Below are positions 33,646 to 42,257 of a stretch of 62,294 nt of DNA, piece after piece. The stretch is from the NCBI GenBank assembly GCA_903929045.1, contig CAIYTE010000070.1, positions 1 through 62,294 on the forward strand, read 5' to 3'. The notes under the pieces are model-generated. The model saw only the letters and a list, made by a program, of their open reading frames with translations. It had not been told where the DNA came from and did not search any database. Both the position numbers and the translations under genes were made by a program. Position 1 is the first letter of the stretch. Every line of letters begins with the position of its first letter. The stretch is from an uncultured Hyphomicrobiales bacterium. Lineage in GTDB: Bacteria > Pseudomonadota > Alphaproteobacteria > Rhizobiales > Xanthobacteraceae.

Positions 33646-34155
33646 TTACGCGCGCGCCATCTTCACATCGACCGGCGGGCCGGCCTTGATGGTCTGATAC
33701 ACAACACAATAGCGCTCGGTGAGCTTGAGCAACTGGTCCAGCTTTTCCTGCGGCGCGTCGGTGTCGAGATCGAAGCGCAGGCGGATCTGCGCGAAGCCGA
33801 CCGGCGCGGTCTTGTCGACGCCGAGCGTGCCACGGAAATCGAGATCGCCTTCGGCCGAGACCTTGCCGGACTTCAGCGGAATCTCGAGCGCGGTGGCGAC
33901 CGCCTTCACGGTGACGCCGGCGCAGGCGACCAGCGCCTCGAGCAGCATGTCGCCGGAGCACAATTCCATGCCGGAGCCGCCGGTGGCGGGATGCAGGCCG
34001 GCAACGGCCAGCGCGCGGCCGGTCTCGACCTTGCAGGCAATGCTGGTGTCGTCGAGCGTGCCCTTAGCCTTCAGCGTGATGAACGCGGCCTTGGCATCCT
34101 GCTTATAACGATCCTTGATGGGCGCCTGCATGGCGCGCAATTCATTGGCATCCAT
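33646..34155 (-). CDS. OsmC family protein
   Basis: A 169-residue OsmC/Ohr-superfamily protein. These enzymes reduce organic hydroperoxides with two cysteines, though some OsmC proteins have other roles. The two candidate redox cysteines are Cys78 in LEALVACAGVTVKAVA and Cys150 in LTERYCVVYQTIKAG, at the expected positions of the family. The start region MDANELRAMQAPIKDRYK and GRALAVAGLHPATGGSGMEL with an extra Cys66 point to the OsmC rather than the Ohr branch. It is isolated between repeat C and a zinc alcohol dehydrogenase on the same strand, and likely monocistronic. A specific peroxide substrate cannot be inferred. Confidence 0.88.
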   Translation of the reverse strand: MDANELRAMQAPIKDRYKQDAKAAFITLKAKGTLDDTSIACKVETGRALAVAGLHPATGGSGMELCSGDMLLEALVACAGVTVKAVATALEIPLKSGKVSAEGDLDFRGTLGVDKTAPVGFAQIRLRFDLDTDAPQEKLDQLLKLTERYCVVYQTIKAGPPVDVKMARA

Positions 34156-34272
34156 TGTCTTTGCTCCACTTCATTTCACGACAGGCCGTGACAGGTAAGG
34201 CAGGCCCGCGTGCTTATCAACCCTGCCGGCCCGGCTCTATTCCCCGCGTACAATCCTGCTGTGCTTCGACTT

Positions 34273-35328
34273 CTACGCCGTCGTCAACACGACGCGGCCA
34301 ATAACCTTTCCGGCGCGTAAATCGTCGAGCGCGCTGCCGACCTGATCGAGTGGCCGCGTTGTCATCGGAATCGGCGGCAGGCCTTTGGCGCGCACGAGAT
34401 CGAGCAATTCCTTCATCTCCGGCAGGCTGCCGACGTAGGAGCCCTGGATCGCCATGGCCCTGAGCGGAAAGAACGGCGTCGAGATGGTGATATCACCGCC
34501 GAACAGGCCGACGACGATCACCTTGCCGCCCTTGGTGATGCAGTCGACACCCAGCTGCACCGTCGCCGATGAGCCGACATAGTCGTTCACCGCCCAAGCG
34601 CCGCCATTGGTCAGCTTGATGATCTGCGCCGCCGCATCGGGCGCCTTTGCGTCGACGACCGCGAGCGCGCCCGCCTTCATCGCCGCGTCGCGCTTCACCG
34701 GGTCGATGTCGACGACGATGGCGCCCTTGTGGCCCATCATCTTGTTGAGCGCGAGACACATCAGGCCGAGCCCGCCGGCGCCGATGACGACCAGCGGCTC
34801 GTCCTTGAGGATGACGCCGGCTTTCTTGATGGCGCTGAACGTCGTGATGCCGGAACACGCCAGCGGCGCGACTTTCTCCGGCGCCATGTCACCGATCTCG
34901 AACAGATAACGCGGGTGCGGCACGATGATGTAGTCGGCATAACCGCCGTCGCTGAAGACGCCGAGATTGCGCGGTGTCTTGCAGAGCTGTTCGTCACCGT
35001 TCCGGCACACGGCGCATTCGCCGCAGCCCATCCACGGATGCGCCAACACGCGCGCGCCGATCTTTACATCCTTGGCGTCCGGCCCAACGGCAACGACTTC
35101 GCCGACATTCTCGTGGCCCATGGTCAGCGGCAGCTTGATGCCGCGGCCGAGCAGATCGAGCTTCTTGCCGCCGCCGAGATCGTAATAGCCGTCCCAGATA
35201 TGGAGATCGCTGTGACAGACGCCGGCGGCGATGGTCCTGAGCAGGATTTCGCTGCCCTTGGGTTGCGGCGTCGGCTTTTCGTTGAGCTGCAACGGCGCGC
35301 CGCACTGGCAGACCTGAAACATACGCAT
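34273..35328 (-). CDS. zinc-dependent alcohol dehydrogenase
   Basis: A 351-residue medium-chain zinc dehydrogenase. Catalytic zinc ligands are Cys38 (GVCHSD), His72-Glu73 (MGHENVGEV) and presumably Cys163-like in PLACSGITTF. The structural zinc site is Cys102, Cys105, Cys108 and Cys116 (GCGECAVCRNGDEQLC). The NAD strand VVIGAGGLGLM follows. Length and ligands are normal. The start at 35328 has GGGGAGGT directly before it; a longer frame through repeat A is excluded. It sits between OsmC and the ABC transporter genes on the same strand. An alcohol or aldehyde in the aromatic/aldehyde network is a likely substrate but is not defined. Confidence 0.92.
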   Translation of the reverse strand: MRMFQVCQCGAPLQLNEKPTPQPKGSEILLRTIAAGVCHSDLHIWDGYYDLGGGKKLDLLGRGIKLPLTMGHENVGEVVAVGPDAKDVKIGARVLAHPWMGCGECAVCRNGDEQLCKTPRNLGVFSDGGYADYIIVPHPRYLFEIGDMAPEKVAPLACSGITTFSAIKKAGVILKDEPLVVIGAGGLGLMCLALNKMMGHKGAIVVDIDPVKRDAAMKAGALAVVDAKAPDAAAQIIKLTNGGAWAVNDYVGSSATVQLGVDCITKGGKVIVVGLFGGDITISTPFFPLRAMAIQGSYVGSLPEMKELLDLVRAKGLPPIPMTTRPLDQVGSALDDLRAGKVIGRVVLTTA

Positions 35329-35350
35329 TGGTACCTCCCCGGCGGACGTT

Positions 35351-35438
35351 GTCATGGCCGGGCTTGTCCCGGCCATCCACGCCTTGTTTCCAACAGCCTA
35401 CAAAGGCGTGGATGCCCGGCACAAGGCCGGGCATGACG
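35351..35438. repeat. dispersed palindromic repeat, family A copy 3
   Basis: GTCATGGCCGGGCTTGTCCC at the left and GTGGATGCCCGGCACAAGGC at the right, each part of a stem-loop. It lies between the ABC ATPase stop and the alcohol dehydrogenase start. Confidence 0.85.
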
Positions 35439-35449
35439 GGATTCTCAGC

Positions 35450-36241
35450 TCACCACCACAGCGCGGCGCCTTCGCTCGACTTGATCTGTGTATCGTCAAT
35501 GGTCGCCGGCTTGGCCAAGGAGCGGTCGAGCGCCGCCAGCACGCGCCGCTTGATGAAATCGAACGCCGCCGACTGCCGGTCGCGCGGCCGTGGCAGATCG
35601 TCGACGATCTCTTCGTAGATGCGGCCGGGGCGCGGCCGCATCACCATGATGCGGTCGGCGAGCACGACGGCTTCGTCGACGTCATGGGTAACGAGAACGA
35701 GCGTCGGCTTGAGGTCGGCCCACAACGCCAGCAGATGATCCTGCAGGTCAACGCGCGTGAAGGCGTCGAGCGCCGAGAAAGGTTCGTCGAGCAGCAACAC
35801 TTCCGGGCGCGGCACCAGAGCGCGCGCGATCGCGACACGCTGCGCCTGTCCACCGGACAATTCGCGCGGCCAGACTTTGGCCTTGTCGGTCAGACCGACA
35901 CGCGCCAGCGCATCGGCAACGCGTTCGTTCCGTTCCTTGCGCGGCCGGTCTTCGAGACCGAACCCGACATTGTCCGCCACCGTCAGCCACGGCAGCAGCC
36001 GCGGCTCTTGAAAAATCATGCCGATCTGCTGGTGCGGCTGCGTCACCGTTTCGCCGTCGAGCAACACGCGGCCTTCTGTCGCCGTATCGAGACCGCTGAT
36101 GGCGCGCAGCATGGTCGACTTGCCGCAGCCGGAGCCGCCGACAATGGCGAGGATCTCGCCGGGCGCGACGTCGAGCGTCACACCGGTGAGCGCATGCACG
36201 CCGTTCGGATAGGTCTTGCCGACGTGATCGAGGCTGAGCAT
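35450..36241 (-). CDS. ABC transporter ATP-binding protein, SsuB/TauB/nitrate type
   Basis: The 263-residue ATPase of an importer. Walker A GGSGCGKS is at residues 35-42, the Q-loop segment is GMIFQEPRLLPWLTVADNV, the signature is LSGGQAQRVAIARAL, and Walker B is VLLLDEPFSALDAFTR, with LVTHDVDEAV after it. DxVGFGLED and LPWLTVADN are characteristic of the sulfonate/taurine/nitrate class. The start ATG at 36241 lies one base after the stop of the permease gene, so translation is coupled. The operon order is receptor, permease, ATPase. The cargo could be an alkanesulfonate, taurine, nitrate or another small organic; it is not readable from the sequence. Confidence 0.93.
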   Translation of the reverse strand: MLSLDHVGKTYPNGVHALTGVTLDVAPGEILAIVGGSGCGKSTMLRAISGLDTATEGRVLLDGETVTQPHQQIGMIFQEPRLLPWLTVADNVGFGLEDRPRKERNERVADALARVGLTDKAKVWPRELSGGQAQRVAIARALVPRPEVLLLDEPFSALDAFTRVDLQDHLLALWADLKPTLVLVTHDVDEAVVLADRIMVMRPRPGRIYEEIVDDLPRPRDRQSAAFDFIKRRVLAALDRSLAKPATIDDTQIKSSEGAALWW

Positions 36242-36242
36242 G

Positions 36243-37088
36243 TCAATCCTCCGCCGCGGCATGGTGGCGGTCTTCCCAACGCAGGAACGGCGCGGTGAGG
36301 CCGACGAGAATCCAGTCGGTGATTTTTCCGATCGCCGCGAAGGCAACGATGGCGGCGACGATCTGCGCCGGCTTGCCGAGTTGCTGGCCATCGACCAGCA
36401 GGAAGCCGAGCCCTTCCGACGCGCCCATGAACTCGGCCGCGACCACGAACATCCAGCCGAGACCCAGACCCGAACGCAACGCGATGACATAAGACGGCAG
36501 CACCGCCGGCAGCAAAATCCGGCGCACCATGGCGAAGCCCGAAAGACGGAACACACGGCCGACTTCGACAATCTTGCGGTCGACCGAACGCACCGCGCCG
36601 GTGACGCCGAGATAGACCGGGAAGAACACGCCGACGGCAATCAGCACGACCTTCGAGGTTTCGAAAATGCCGAGCCAGAGAATGAACAGCGGGATCCAAG
36701 CGATCGACGGAATGGCGCGCAGCGCCTGCAAGGTCGGATCGAGCAACCGGAACGTCGTCGTCGAGTAGCCGGTGAGCGCGCCGAGCAATGTGCCGGACAC
36801 GACACCGAGGCCGAAGCCCGCCATCACGCGCGCCAAAGTCGCCAGCGCGTGGCGTTGCAGTTCGCCGGTTTTGGCAAGCTCGGCAAAGGTCGCGTAAATC
36901 ACGGAAGGCGGCGGCACCAGGCGGCCGTTGGACCAGCCCGCGCGCACGGCATATTCCCAGCCGACCGCCAGCACCAAAGGCAACAAAAGACCGATGGCCG
37001 GGCGCGAATAGCGTCCCAGCATGGATTTTCGTTGCTTCTGTTCAGCCGTTGCCGGCCCGGCCGTCGCGGTCATGGGGACAAAAGACAT
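36243..37088 (-). CDS. ABC transporter permease, SsuC/TauC type
   Basis: A 281-residue inner-membrane permease with about six hydrophobic segments. The family hallmarks are WEYAVRAGWSNGRLVPPPS, LARVMAGFGLGVVSGTLLGAL and the cytoplasmic coupling loop around RAIPSIAWIPLFILWLGIFE. GLGLGWMFVVAAEFMGASEGLG is the second conserved region. The start at 37088 (MSFVPMTATAG) is chosen; the frame upstream enters repeat A. It is coupled to the ATPase gene by a one-base gap and follows the receptor gene after a gap of about 170 bases with a repeat. Confidence 0.92.
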   Translation of the reverse strand: MSFVPMTATAGPATAEQKQRKSMLGRYSRPAIGLLLPLVLAVGWEYAVRAGWSNGRLVPPPSVIYATFAELAKTGELQRHALATLARVMAGFGLGVVSGTLLGALTGYSTTTFRLLDPTLQALRAIPSIAWIPLFILWLGIFETSKVVLIAVGVFFPVYLGVTGAVRSVDRKIVEVGRVFRLSGFAMVRRILLPAVLPSYVIALRSGLGLGWMFVVAAEFMGASEGLGFLLVDGQQLGKPAQIVAAIVAFAAIGKITDWILVGLTAPFLRWEDRHHAAAED

Positions 37089-37153
37089 AAGCGGACCGCG
37101 AAAGGCAACCCTTCTCCTCGCGGGAGGTAAAAGGGATGCAGATTCCCAAACAC

Positions 37154-37239
37154 CGTCATGGCCGGGCTTGTCCCGGCCATCCACGCATTGCCTTAATCAA
37201 CCTAAGACGTGGATGCCCGGCACAAGGCCGGGCATGACG
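37154..37239. repeat. dispersed palindromic repeat, family A copy 4
   Basis: CGTCATGGCCGGGCTTGTCC at the left and GTGGATGCCCGGCACAAGGC at the right; very close to the copy at 35351-35438. It lies between the permease start and the receptor stop, inside the transporter operon. Confidence 0.85.
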
Positions 37240-37261
37240 AGGTTGGTGCGTCGCGTAACAG

Positions 37262-38242
37262 TTAGTTCGTCGGCGTTCCGAGATATTGCGGGTCGATCAG
37301 AGCGTCGACAACCTTCTTGACGTCAACGTCGGACTTGATGACGCCGGCCTGCTGCAAGGCGACGCCGGCGGCGAGGATCGATTCACGCTGGGGCGCGCCG
37401 ATCTTGCTGTGCGTCAGTTCGGTGCGTTCCTTGAGCTGCTTCTCGATCACCGCATCCGGAAGTTTGGTGGCGGCGATGAGGCTGGCCTTCACCTCGTTCG
37501 GATTGGCGAGCGAATATTTGCGGGCTTCTTCGTAGACCGCGAGCACGCGCTTCACCAGTTCGGGATTTTCCTTGGCGAAGTCCTCGCGCACATTCAGGAT
37601 GCCCCAGGTGTTGGCGGCGGCGTTGCGATAGAACAGCTTGGTGCCGTCCTCGACTTCGGCCTGCGCCATCATCGGATCGAGACCGGCCCAGGCATCGACA
37701 TCGCCGCGGATCAGCGCGGTCTTGCCGTCGGCGTGCTGCAGCAGCACCGGCGTGATGTCCTTTTCCGAGAGGCCGACGCTGAGCAGCGCGCGCACCAGGA
37801 AGATGTGCGGATCGGTGCCGCGCGTCACCGCGACGCGCTTGCCCTTGAGATCCTCGATCTTGCTGATCTTGCTGTCCTTGGTGGTGACCAGCGCGGTCCA
37901 TTCGGGACGCGAATAGACGTAGATCGATTTGATCGGGTTGCCGTTGATCTTGGCGACCAGCGCGGCGGAGCCGGCGGTCGAGCCGAAATCGATCGAGCCG
38001 GCGTTGAGGAATTCCAGCGCCTTGTTGGAACCGGCCGACTGCACCCAACGGACCTTGATGCCGTCCTTGGCGAATTCCTTCTCGAGCAGGCCCTTGTCCT
38101 TCAGCAGGATCGAGACGGGGTTATAGGTCGCCCAGTCGATATTGATGGTGTCCGGCTTGCCAGCGGCAAACAGCGCCGAGCTCGGCAGCAAGGCGGCGAC
38201 AAGTGCGGACGCAAACAGCGACCGGCGTGAAAACAACGACAT
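37262..38242 (-). CDS. ABC transporter substrate-binding protein, SsuA/TauA-like
   Basis: A 326-residue periplasmic receptor. The signal peptide MSLFSRRSLFASALVAALLP ends near ALFAAG. The mature part shows INIDWATYNPVSILLKDKGL, the FLNAGSIDFGSTAGSAALVA ligand segment, and KGKRVAVTRGTDPHIFLVRAL. It has the class II receptor fold used for alkanesulfonates, taurine or nitrate. A consensus-like promoter lies upstream at 38301-38329. GGGGAG sits 6 bases before the start. The operon contains no sulfonate monooxygenase, so the desulfonation idea is not supported beyond transporter similarity. Confidence 0.9.
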   Translation of the reverse strand: MSLFSRRSLFASALVAALLPSSALFAAGKPDTINIDWATYNPVSILLKDKGLLEKEFAKDGIKVRWVQSAGSNKALEFLNAGSIDFGSTAGSAALVAKINGNPIKSIYVYSRPEWTALVTTKDSKISKIEDLKGKRVAVTRGTDPHIFLVRALLSVGLSEKDITPVLLQHADGKTALIRGDVDAWAGLDPMMAQAEVEDGTKLFYRNAAANTWGILNVREDFAKENPELVKRVLAVYEEARKYSLANPNEVKASLIAATKLPDAVIEKQLKERTELTHSKIGAPQRESILAAGVALQQAGVIKSDVDVKKVVDALIDPQYLGTPTN

Positions 38243-38300
38243 ATGTAACTCCCCATTTCGCCCGTCTGGACGGCCAAGATCGATCTGACGTAATATTTAT

Positions 38301-38329
38301 TCTATAAGGGGCCGCTAAACCGGGGTCAA
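38301..38329 (-). promoter_or_regulatory. predicted sigma-70 promoter of the ABC transporter operon
   Basis: On the minus strand TTGACC (38324-38329) and TATAGA (38301-38306) are 17 bases apart, about 60 bases before the receptor ATG. The plus-strand motif TCTATAAGG recurs 42 bases to the right at 38343, close to four helical turns, which could be a regulator site. Confidence 0.6.
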
Positions 38330-38399
38330 AAGCATTGAATTCTCTATAAGGAGAGGAAAATAGCACATACATTCTCAATTCCGTGCCTGCGTAAGGGAG

Positions 38400-38477
38400 T
38401 GATTATCTTTTATGGGGTACCGGTCCCTGATTATCTTTGCCCGCGGCGGTGACATTGCGTGTCAGCGATGACATTGC
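38400..38477. repeat. two direct-repeat pairs in the glnD leader
   Basis: TGATTATCTTT occurs at 38400-38410 and 38428-38438 (28-base period), and TGACATTGC occurs at 38450-38458 and 38469-38477 (19-base period). Both pairs lie within the 110 bases before the glnD start. They could be regulator sites or relics of slippage. Confidence 0.55.
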
Positions 38478-38511
38478 TGGCAGTGAGATTGGTTGCCCCT
38501 CGGAAATTCTC

Positions 38512-41322
38512 ATGCCCGACTCCTCCTCCCGTCCCAAAGCCGAAGGTCCGACCCGGACGGTCGATCTGGTAGACAGCAAGGCGATCGCCGCCGATCTCGA
38601 AAAACTCGCGGCCAGTCACCAAGGCAAAGAGCTCGATCTGCGCGCCGCATTGGCCAAGCGCCTGAAAGCGGCGCTCGCCGAAGGCCGCACCAAGGCCGAA
38701 CAGCTTTTGCTCAAGGATCGCCACGGCCGCCGCTGCGCCGAGCGCATCTGCCGGATGGAAGACGAAGTCATCCGCCTGCTCTACGAGTTCGTCAAAAAGC
38801 ATCTGTATCCGTCAGAGAACCCGTCCGAAACCGAACACATGGCGGTGGTCGCGACCGGCGGCTACGGCCGCGGATTGCAGGCGCCGGGCTCCGACATCGA
38901 TCTGCTGTTTTTGCTGCCGTACAAGCAGACCGCCTGGGGCGAGTCCGTCGCCGAAGCCGTGCTCTATTGCCTGTGGGACACCGGACTGAAAGTCGGCCAC
39001 GCCACCCGCTCGGTCGACGAATGCATTCGTCAGGCGAAGGCGGACATGACCATCCGTACCGCCATACTCGAAGCGCGCTTCCTGCTCGGCGACCGCAAGC
39101 TGTTCGACGAACTCATCACGCGTTTCGACACCAATGTCGTACGCAACACCGCGCCGCAATTCGTGGCCGCCAAATTGGCCGAGCGCGAAGAGCGTATCCG
39201 CCGCTCGGGGCAATCCCGCTATCTGGTTGAGCCCAACGTCAAGGACGGCAAAGGCGGCCTGCGCGACCTCCATACATTGTTCTGGATCGCGAAATACGTT
39301 TACCGCGTGCGCGAACCGGACGAACTGCTCAAACGCGGCGTCTTCAACAAAGAAGAATATCAGTTGTTCCGCCGCTGCGAGGACTTCCTCTGGGCGGTGC
39401 GCTGCCACATGCATTTTGTGACCGCGCGCGCGGAAGAGCGCCTCGGCTTCGACATCCAGCGCGAGATCGCGCAACGGCTTGGCTACACCAATCATCCGGG
39501 CCAGCAGGACGTCGAGCGCTTCATGAAGCACTACTTCCTGATCGCTAAGGACGTCGGCGACCTGACCGCGATCGTTTGCGCCGAGTTGGAAGACAGTCAG
39601 AACAAGACCGTGCCGGTGCTCAGCCGCATGATGGCGAAGCTCAAGCCGGTTAGACGCAAGAAAATTGCCGGCACCGACGATTTCATCGCCGAGAACAACC
39701 GCATTACGCTGACGGCGGCTAATGTCTTCAAGCGCGATCCGGTCAACCTGATCCGCATTTTCCATCTGGCGCAGAAGCACAATTTGGCGCTTCACCCGGA
39801 CGCCATGCGCGCCATTACGCGCTCGTTGCGCCTGATCGATGCCGAGCTGCGCGACGACAAGGAAGCCAACAAGCTGTTCGTGGAGATCGTCACGTCCAAG
39901 AACGATCCGGAAACGGTGCTGCGCCGCATGAACGAGACCGGCACGCTCGGGAAGTTCATTCCGCCATTCGGCAAGATCGTCGCGATGATGCAGTTCAACA
40001 TGTACCACCACTATACGGTGGACGAACATCTGCTGCGCTGCATCGGCATTCTCTCGGAGATCGAGCGCGGCACCGACAAAGATACGCCGCTCGCGCATGA
40101 ACTCATTCAGAAGCTGCTGCCCGGCAACCGCACGGTGCTCTACATCACGCTGTTCCTGCACGACATCGCCAAAGGCCGGCTGGAAGATCACTCCATCGCT
40201 GGCGCGCGTGTAGCGCGGCGCCTCTGCCCGCGTTTTGGCCTGTCGCCAGCCGACACCGATACGGTGGCGTGGCTAATCGAACAGCACCTGACCATGTCGA
40301 GCGTGGCACAATCGCGCGACCTGTCCGACCGCAAGACCATCGAGAATTTCGCCGCCGTCGTGCAGTCCGCTGAACGGCTCAAGCTGCTCACCATCCTCAC
40401 CACCGCCGATATTCGCGGTGTCGGCCCCGGCGTGTGGAACGGCTGGAAGGCGCAGTTGATGCGCACGCTCTATTACGAAACCGAGCCTGTGCTGACCGGC
40501 GGATTCTCGGAAGTGAACCGCGCGCAACGCGTGACGATGGCGCAGGCAGAGTTCCGCAATACACTCAAGCACTGGCCGGCCGAGGATCTCGATTCCTACG
40601 TCGCGCGGCTTTACCCGGCCTACTGGCTCAAGGTCGACCTGCAGCACAAGGTCGAGCACGCGCATTTCGTCCGCGGCGCCGAGAAGGCCGGCAAGACCTT
40701 GGCGACCACTGTCGGATTCTCGACCAATGCCGTCACCGAACTGACCGTGCTGGCGCCCGACCACCCCTGGCTGCTGGCGATCATCGCCGGCGCCTGCGCC
40801 ATGGCCGGCGCCAACATCGTGGACGCGCAGATCTACACCACGACCGACGGCCTCGCGCTCGATACGATTTCGCTGTCGCGCGAATTCGAACGCGACGAAG
40901 ACGAGCAGCGCCGAGCCAACCGGATTGCGGACTCAATCGAGAAGGCATTGCGCGGTGAATTGCGGCTACCCGACACACTGGAAAAGCGTGCTGCCGTGAA
41001 GGGCCGCATCAAGGCCTTCGCGCTGGAGCCGTCCGTCACCGTCAATAACCAGTGGTCGCACCGCTACACGATGCTCGAGGTCACCGGCCTCGACCGCACC
41101 GGCCTGCTCTACGAGATGACAACGACGTTGTCGAAGCTCAATCTCAACATCGCCTCGGCGCATGTCGCCACGTTCGGCGAACGCGTCGTCGACGTCTTCT
41201 ACGTCACCGATCTGATGGGCGCTCAGGTGACCTCGCCAACGCGGCAGGCCGCCATCAAGCGCGCCATGATCGCGCTGTTCGCGCCGGAAAAGACAAAAGC
41301 AAAAGCGGAAGCTACCGCGTAA
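38512..41322 (+). CDS. glnD: [protein-PII] uridylyltransferase / uridylyl-removing enzyme
   Basis: GlnD senses glutamine and adds or removes UMP on PII proteins, controlling nitrogen assimilation. The 936 residues are normal. The nucleotidyltransferase site is ATGGYGRGLQAPGSDIDLLF, with Gly-Gly-Tyr-Gly-Arg at 116-120 and Asp128/Asp130. The HD hydrolase domain has FLHDIAKGR with His550-Asp551 for deuridylylation. Two ACT domains follow, ACT1 from about residue 742 (LTVLAPDHPWLLAII) and ACT2 from about 853 (TMLEVTGLDRTGLLY). The start at 38512 (MPDSSSRPK) is preferred because a 25-residue upstream extension is not GlnD-like. The leader carries two direct-repeat pairs. Confidence 0.97.
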   Translation: MPDSSSRPKAEGPTRTVDLVDSKAIAADLEKLAASHQGKELDLRAALAKRLKAALAEGRTKAEQLLLKDRHGRRCAERICRMEDEVIRLLYEFVKKHLYPSENPSETEHMAVVATGGYGRGLQAPGSDIDLLFLLPYKQTAWGESVAEAVLYCLWDTGLKVGHATRSVDECIRQAKADMTIRTAILEARFLLGDRKLFDELITRFDTNVVRNTAPQFVAAKLAEREERIRRSGQSRYLVEPNVKDGKGGLRDLHTLFWIAKYVYRVREPDELLKRGVFNKEEYQLFRRCEDFLWAVRCHMHFVTARAEERLGFDIQREIAQRLGYTNHPGQQDVERFMKHYFLIAKDVGDLTAIVCAELEDSQNKTVPVLSRMMAKLKPVRRKKIAGTDDFIAENNRITLTAANVFKRDPVNLIRIFHLAQKHNLALHPDAMRAITRSLRLIDAELRDDKEANKLFVEIVTSKNDPETVLRRMNETGTLGKFIPPFGKIVAMMQFNMYHHYTVDEHLLRCIGILSEIERGTDKDTPLAHELIQKLLPGNRTVLYITLFLHDIAKGRLEDHSIAGARVARRLCPRFGLSPADTDTVAWLIEQHLTMSSVAQSRDLSDRKTIENFAAVVQSAERLKLLTILTTADIRGVGPGVWNGWKAQLMRTLYYETEPVLTGGFSEVNRAQRVTMAQAEFRNTLKHWPAEDLDSYVARLYPAYWLKVDLQHKVEHAHFVRGAEKAGKTLATTVGFSTNAVTELTVLAPDHPWLLAIIAGACAMAGANIVDAQIYTTTDGLALDTISLSREFERDEDEQRRANRIADSIEKALRGELRLPDTLEKRAAVKGRIKAFALEPSVTVNNQWSHRYTMLEVTGLDRTGLLYEMTTTLSKLNLNIASAHVATFGERVVDVFYVTDLMGAQVTSPTRQAAIKRAMIALFAPEKTKAKAEATA

Positions 41323-41339
41323 CGTCTGCGGGAAGTGAA

Positions 41340-42218
41340 ATGACCCAATCTCCTGTTGCCATTATCGGCCTCGGCCTGATGGGCGAGGTCTATGCCCAGC
41401 GCCTTCTCGACCGCGGCTTTGCCGTTACCGGCTACGACGTCGATCCAGCGCGCCGCGCGCGGTTCAAGGAGATCGGCGGCCAACCCGCCGAGACCATCGG
41501 CGAACTCGCCAAGCCGGCCCGCGCCATCATCATCGCCGTGTTCTCGACCGCGCAGGTCGAGGACGTCATCGAGAACCATCTGCTGCCGGCGCTTGGCGAG
41601 GGCTCGAACAAGACCGTCATCTGCATGGCGACGGTCGACCCCGATCAGGTGACCGCGCTGGCGAAACGCGTCGTGCCGCGGGGCATCCGCTATCTTGACG
41701 TGCCGGTGTCCGGCACCAGCGAGCAAGTGCGCCAGGGCGACGGTGTGGCGCTGATCGGCGGCGACAAGGCGACCGCCGACGACGTCAGCGACATTTTCGA
41801 TGCGCTCTTCGTGCGCCGTTTTCTGGTGGGGAAAATCGGCGACGGCGGCCGTGCCAAGCTCGCGGTCAATCTGATCCTCGGCCTCAATCGTCTCGCGCTG
41901 GCCGAAGGCCTGGTGTTTGCCGAAAAGCTCGGGCTCGACCCGGCCGCCTTCCTCGAAGTCGCCAAGGGCTCGGCGTCCTATTCGCAGGTCATGGAGACCA
42001 AGGGCCCGAAGATGGTCCGCAACGACTTCTCACCCGAGGGCCGCGTCAAACAGACGTTGAAGGACGCCCACATCATGCTCGATCAGGCCAAGGCCGTTGG
42101 GCAGACCTTGTCCGTGCTCCAGGTTCACGCGGATGTACTTGAAGCCTGCGCCAAGGCAGGCGAAGCTGACCTCGACAACAGCGCCATCATAAAAGAAGTG
42201 CGCCGCCGGACGACCTAA
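41340..42218 (+). CDS. NAD-binding 3-hydroxyisobutyrate/6-phosphogluconate dehydrogenase family protein
   Basis: A 292-residue beta-hydroxyacid dehydrogenase. The Rossmann motif is VAIIGLGLMGEVYAQRLL at residues about 6-23, the substrate-binding motif is DVPVSGTSEQVRQGDGVALIGG, and the catalytic-lysine helix is KLAVNLILGLNRLALAEGLV, with Lys in the usual position. It would oxidise a short beta-hydroxyacid with NAD(P). The start ATG at 41340 follows GCGGGAAGTGAA. It begins 18 bases after glnD and is followed by a Bug receptor 40 bases later, so it may be read through from glnD. Substrate not deducible. Confidence 0.88.
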   Translation: MTQSPVAIIGLGLMGEVYAQRLLDRGFAVTGYDVDPARRARFKEIGGQPAETIGELAKPARAIIIAVFSTAQVEDVIENHLLPALGEGSNKTVICMATVDPDQVTALAKRVVPRGIRYLDVPVSGTSEQVRQGDGVALIGGDKATADDVSDIFDALFVRRFLVGKIGDGGRAKLAVNLILGLNRLALAEGLVFAEKLGLDPAAFLEVAKGSASYSQVMETKGPKMVRNDFSPEGRVKQTLKDAHIMLDQAKAVGQTLSVLQVHADVLEACAKAGEADLDNSAIIKEVRRRTT

Positions 42219-42257
42219 AAGTCTGAGGCAGGCGCTCCGATCCAGGGAAGGAACGCC

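Noticed and set aside
35450-38242. Assigning the ABC importer to alkanesulfonate use
   Set aside because: Only class similarity supports it; no sulfonatase or monooxygenase of the ssuD/tauD type is adjacent.
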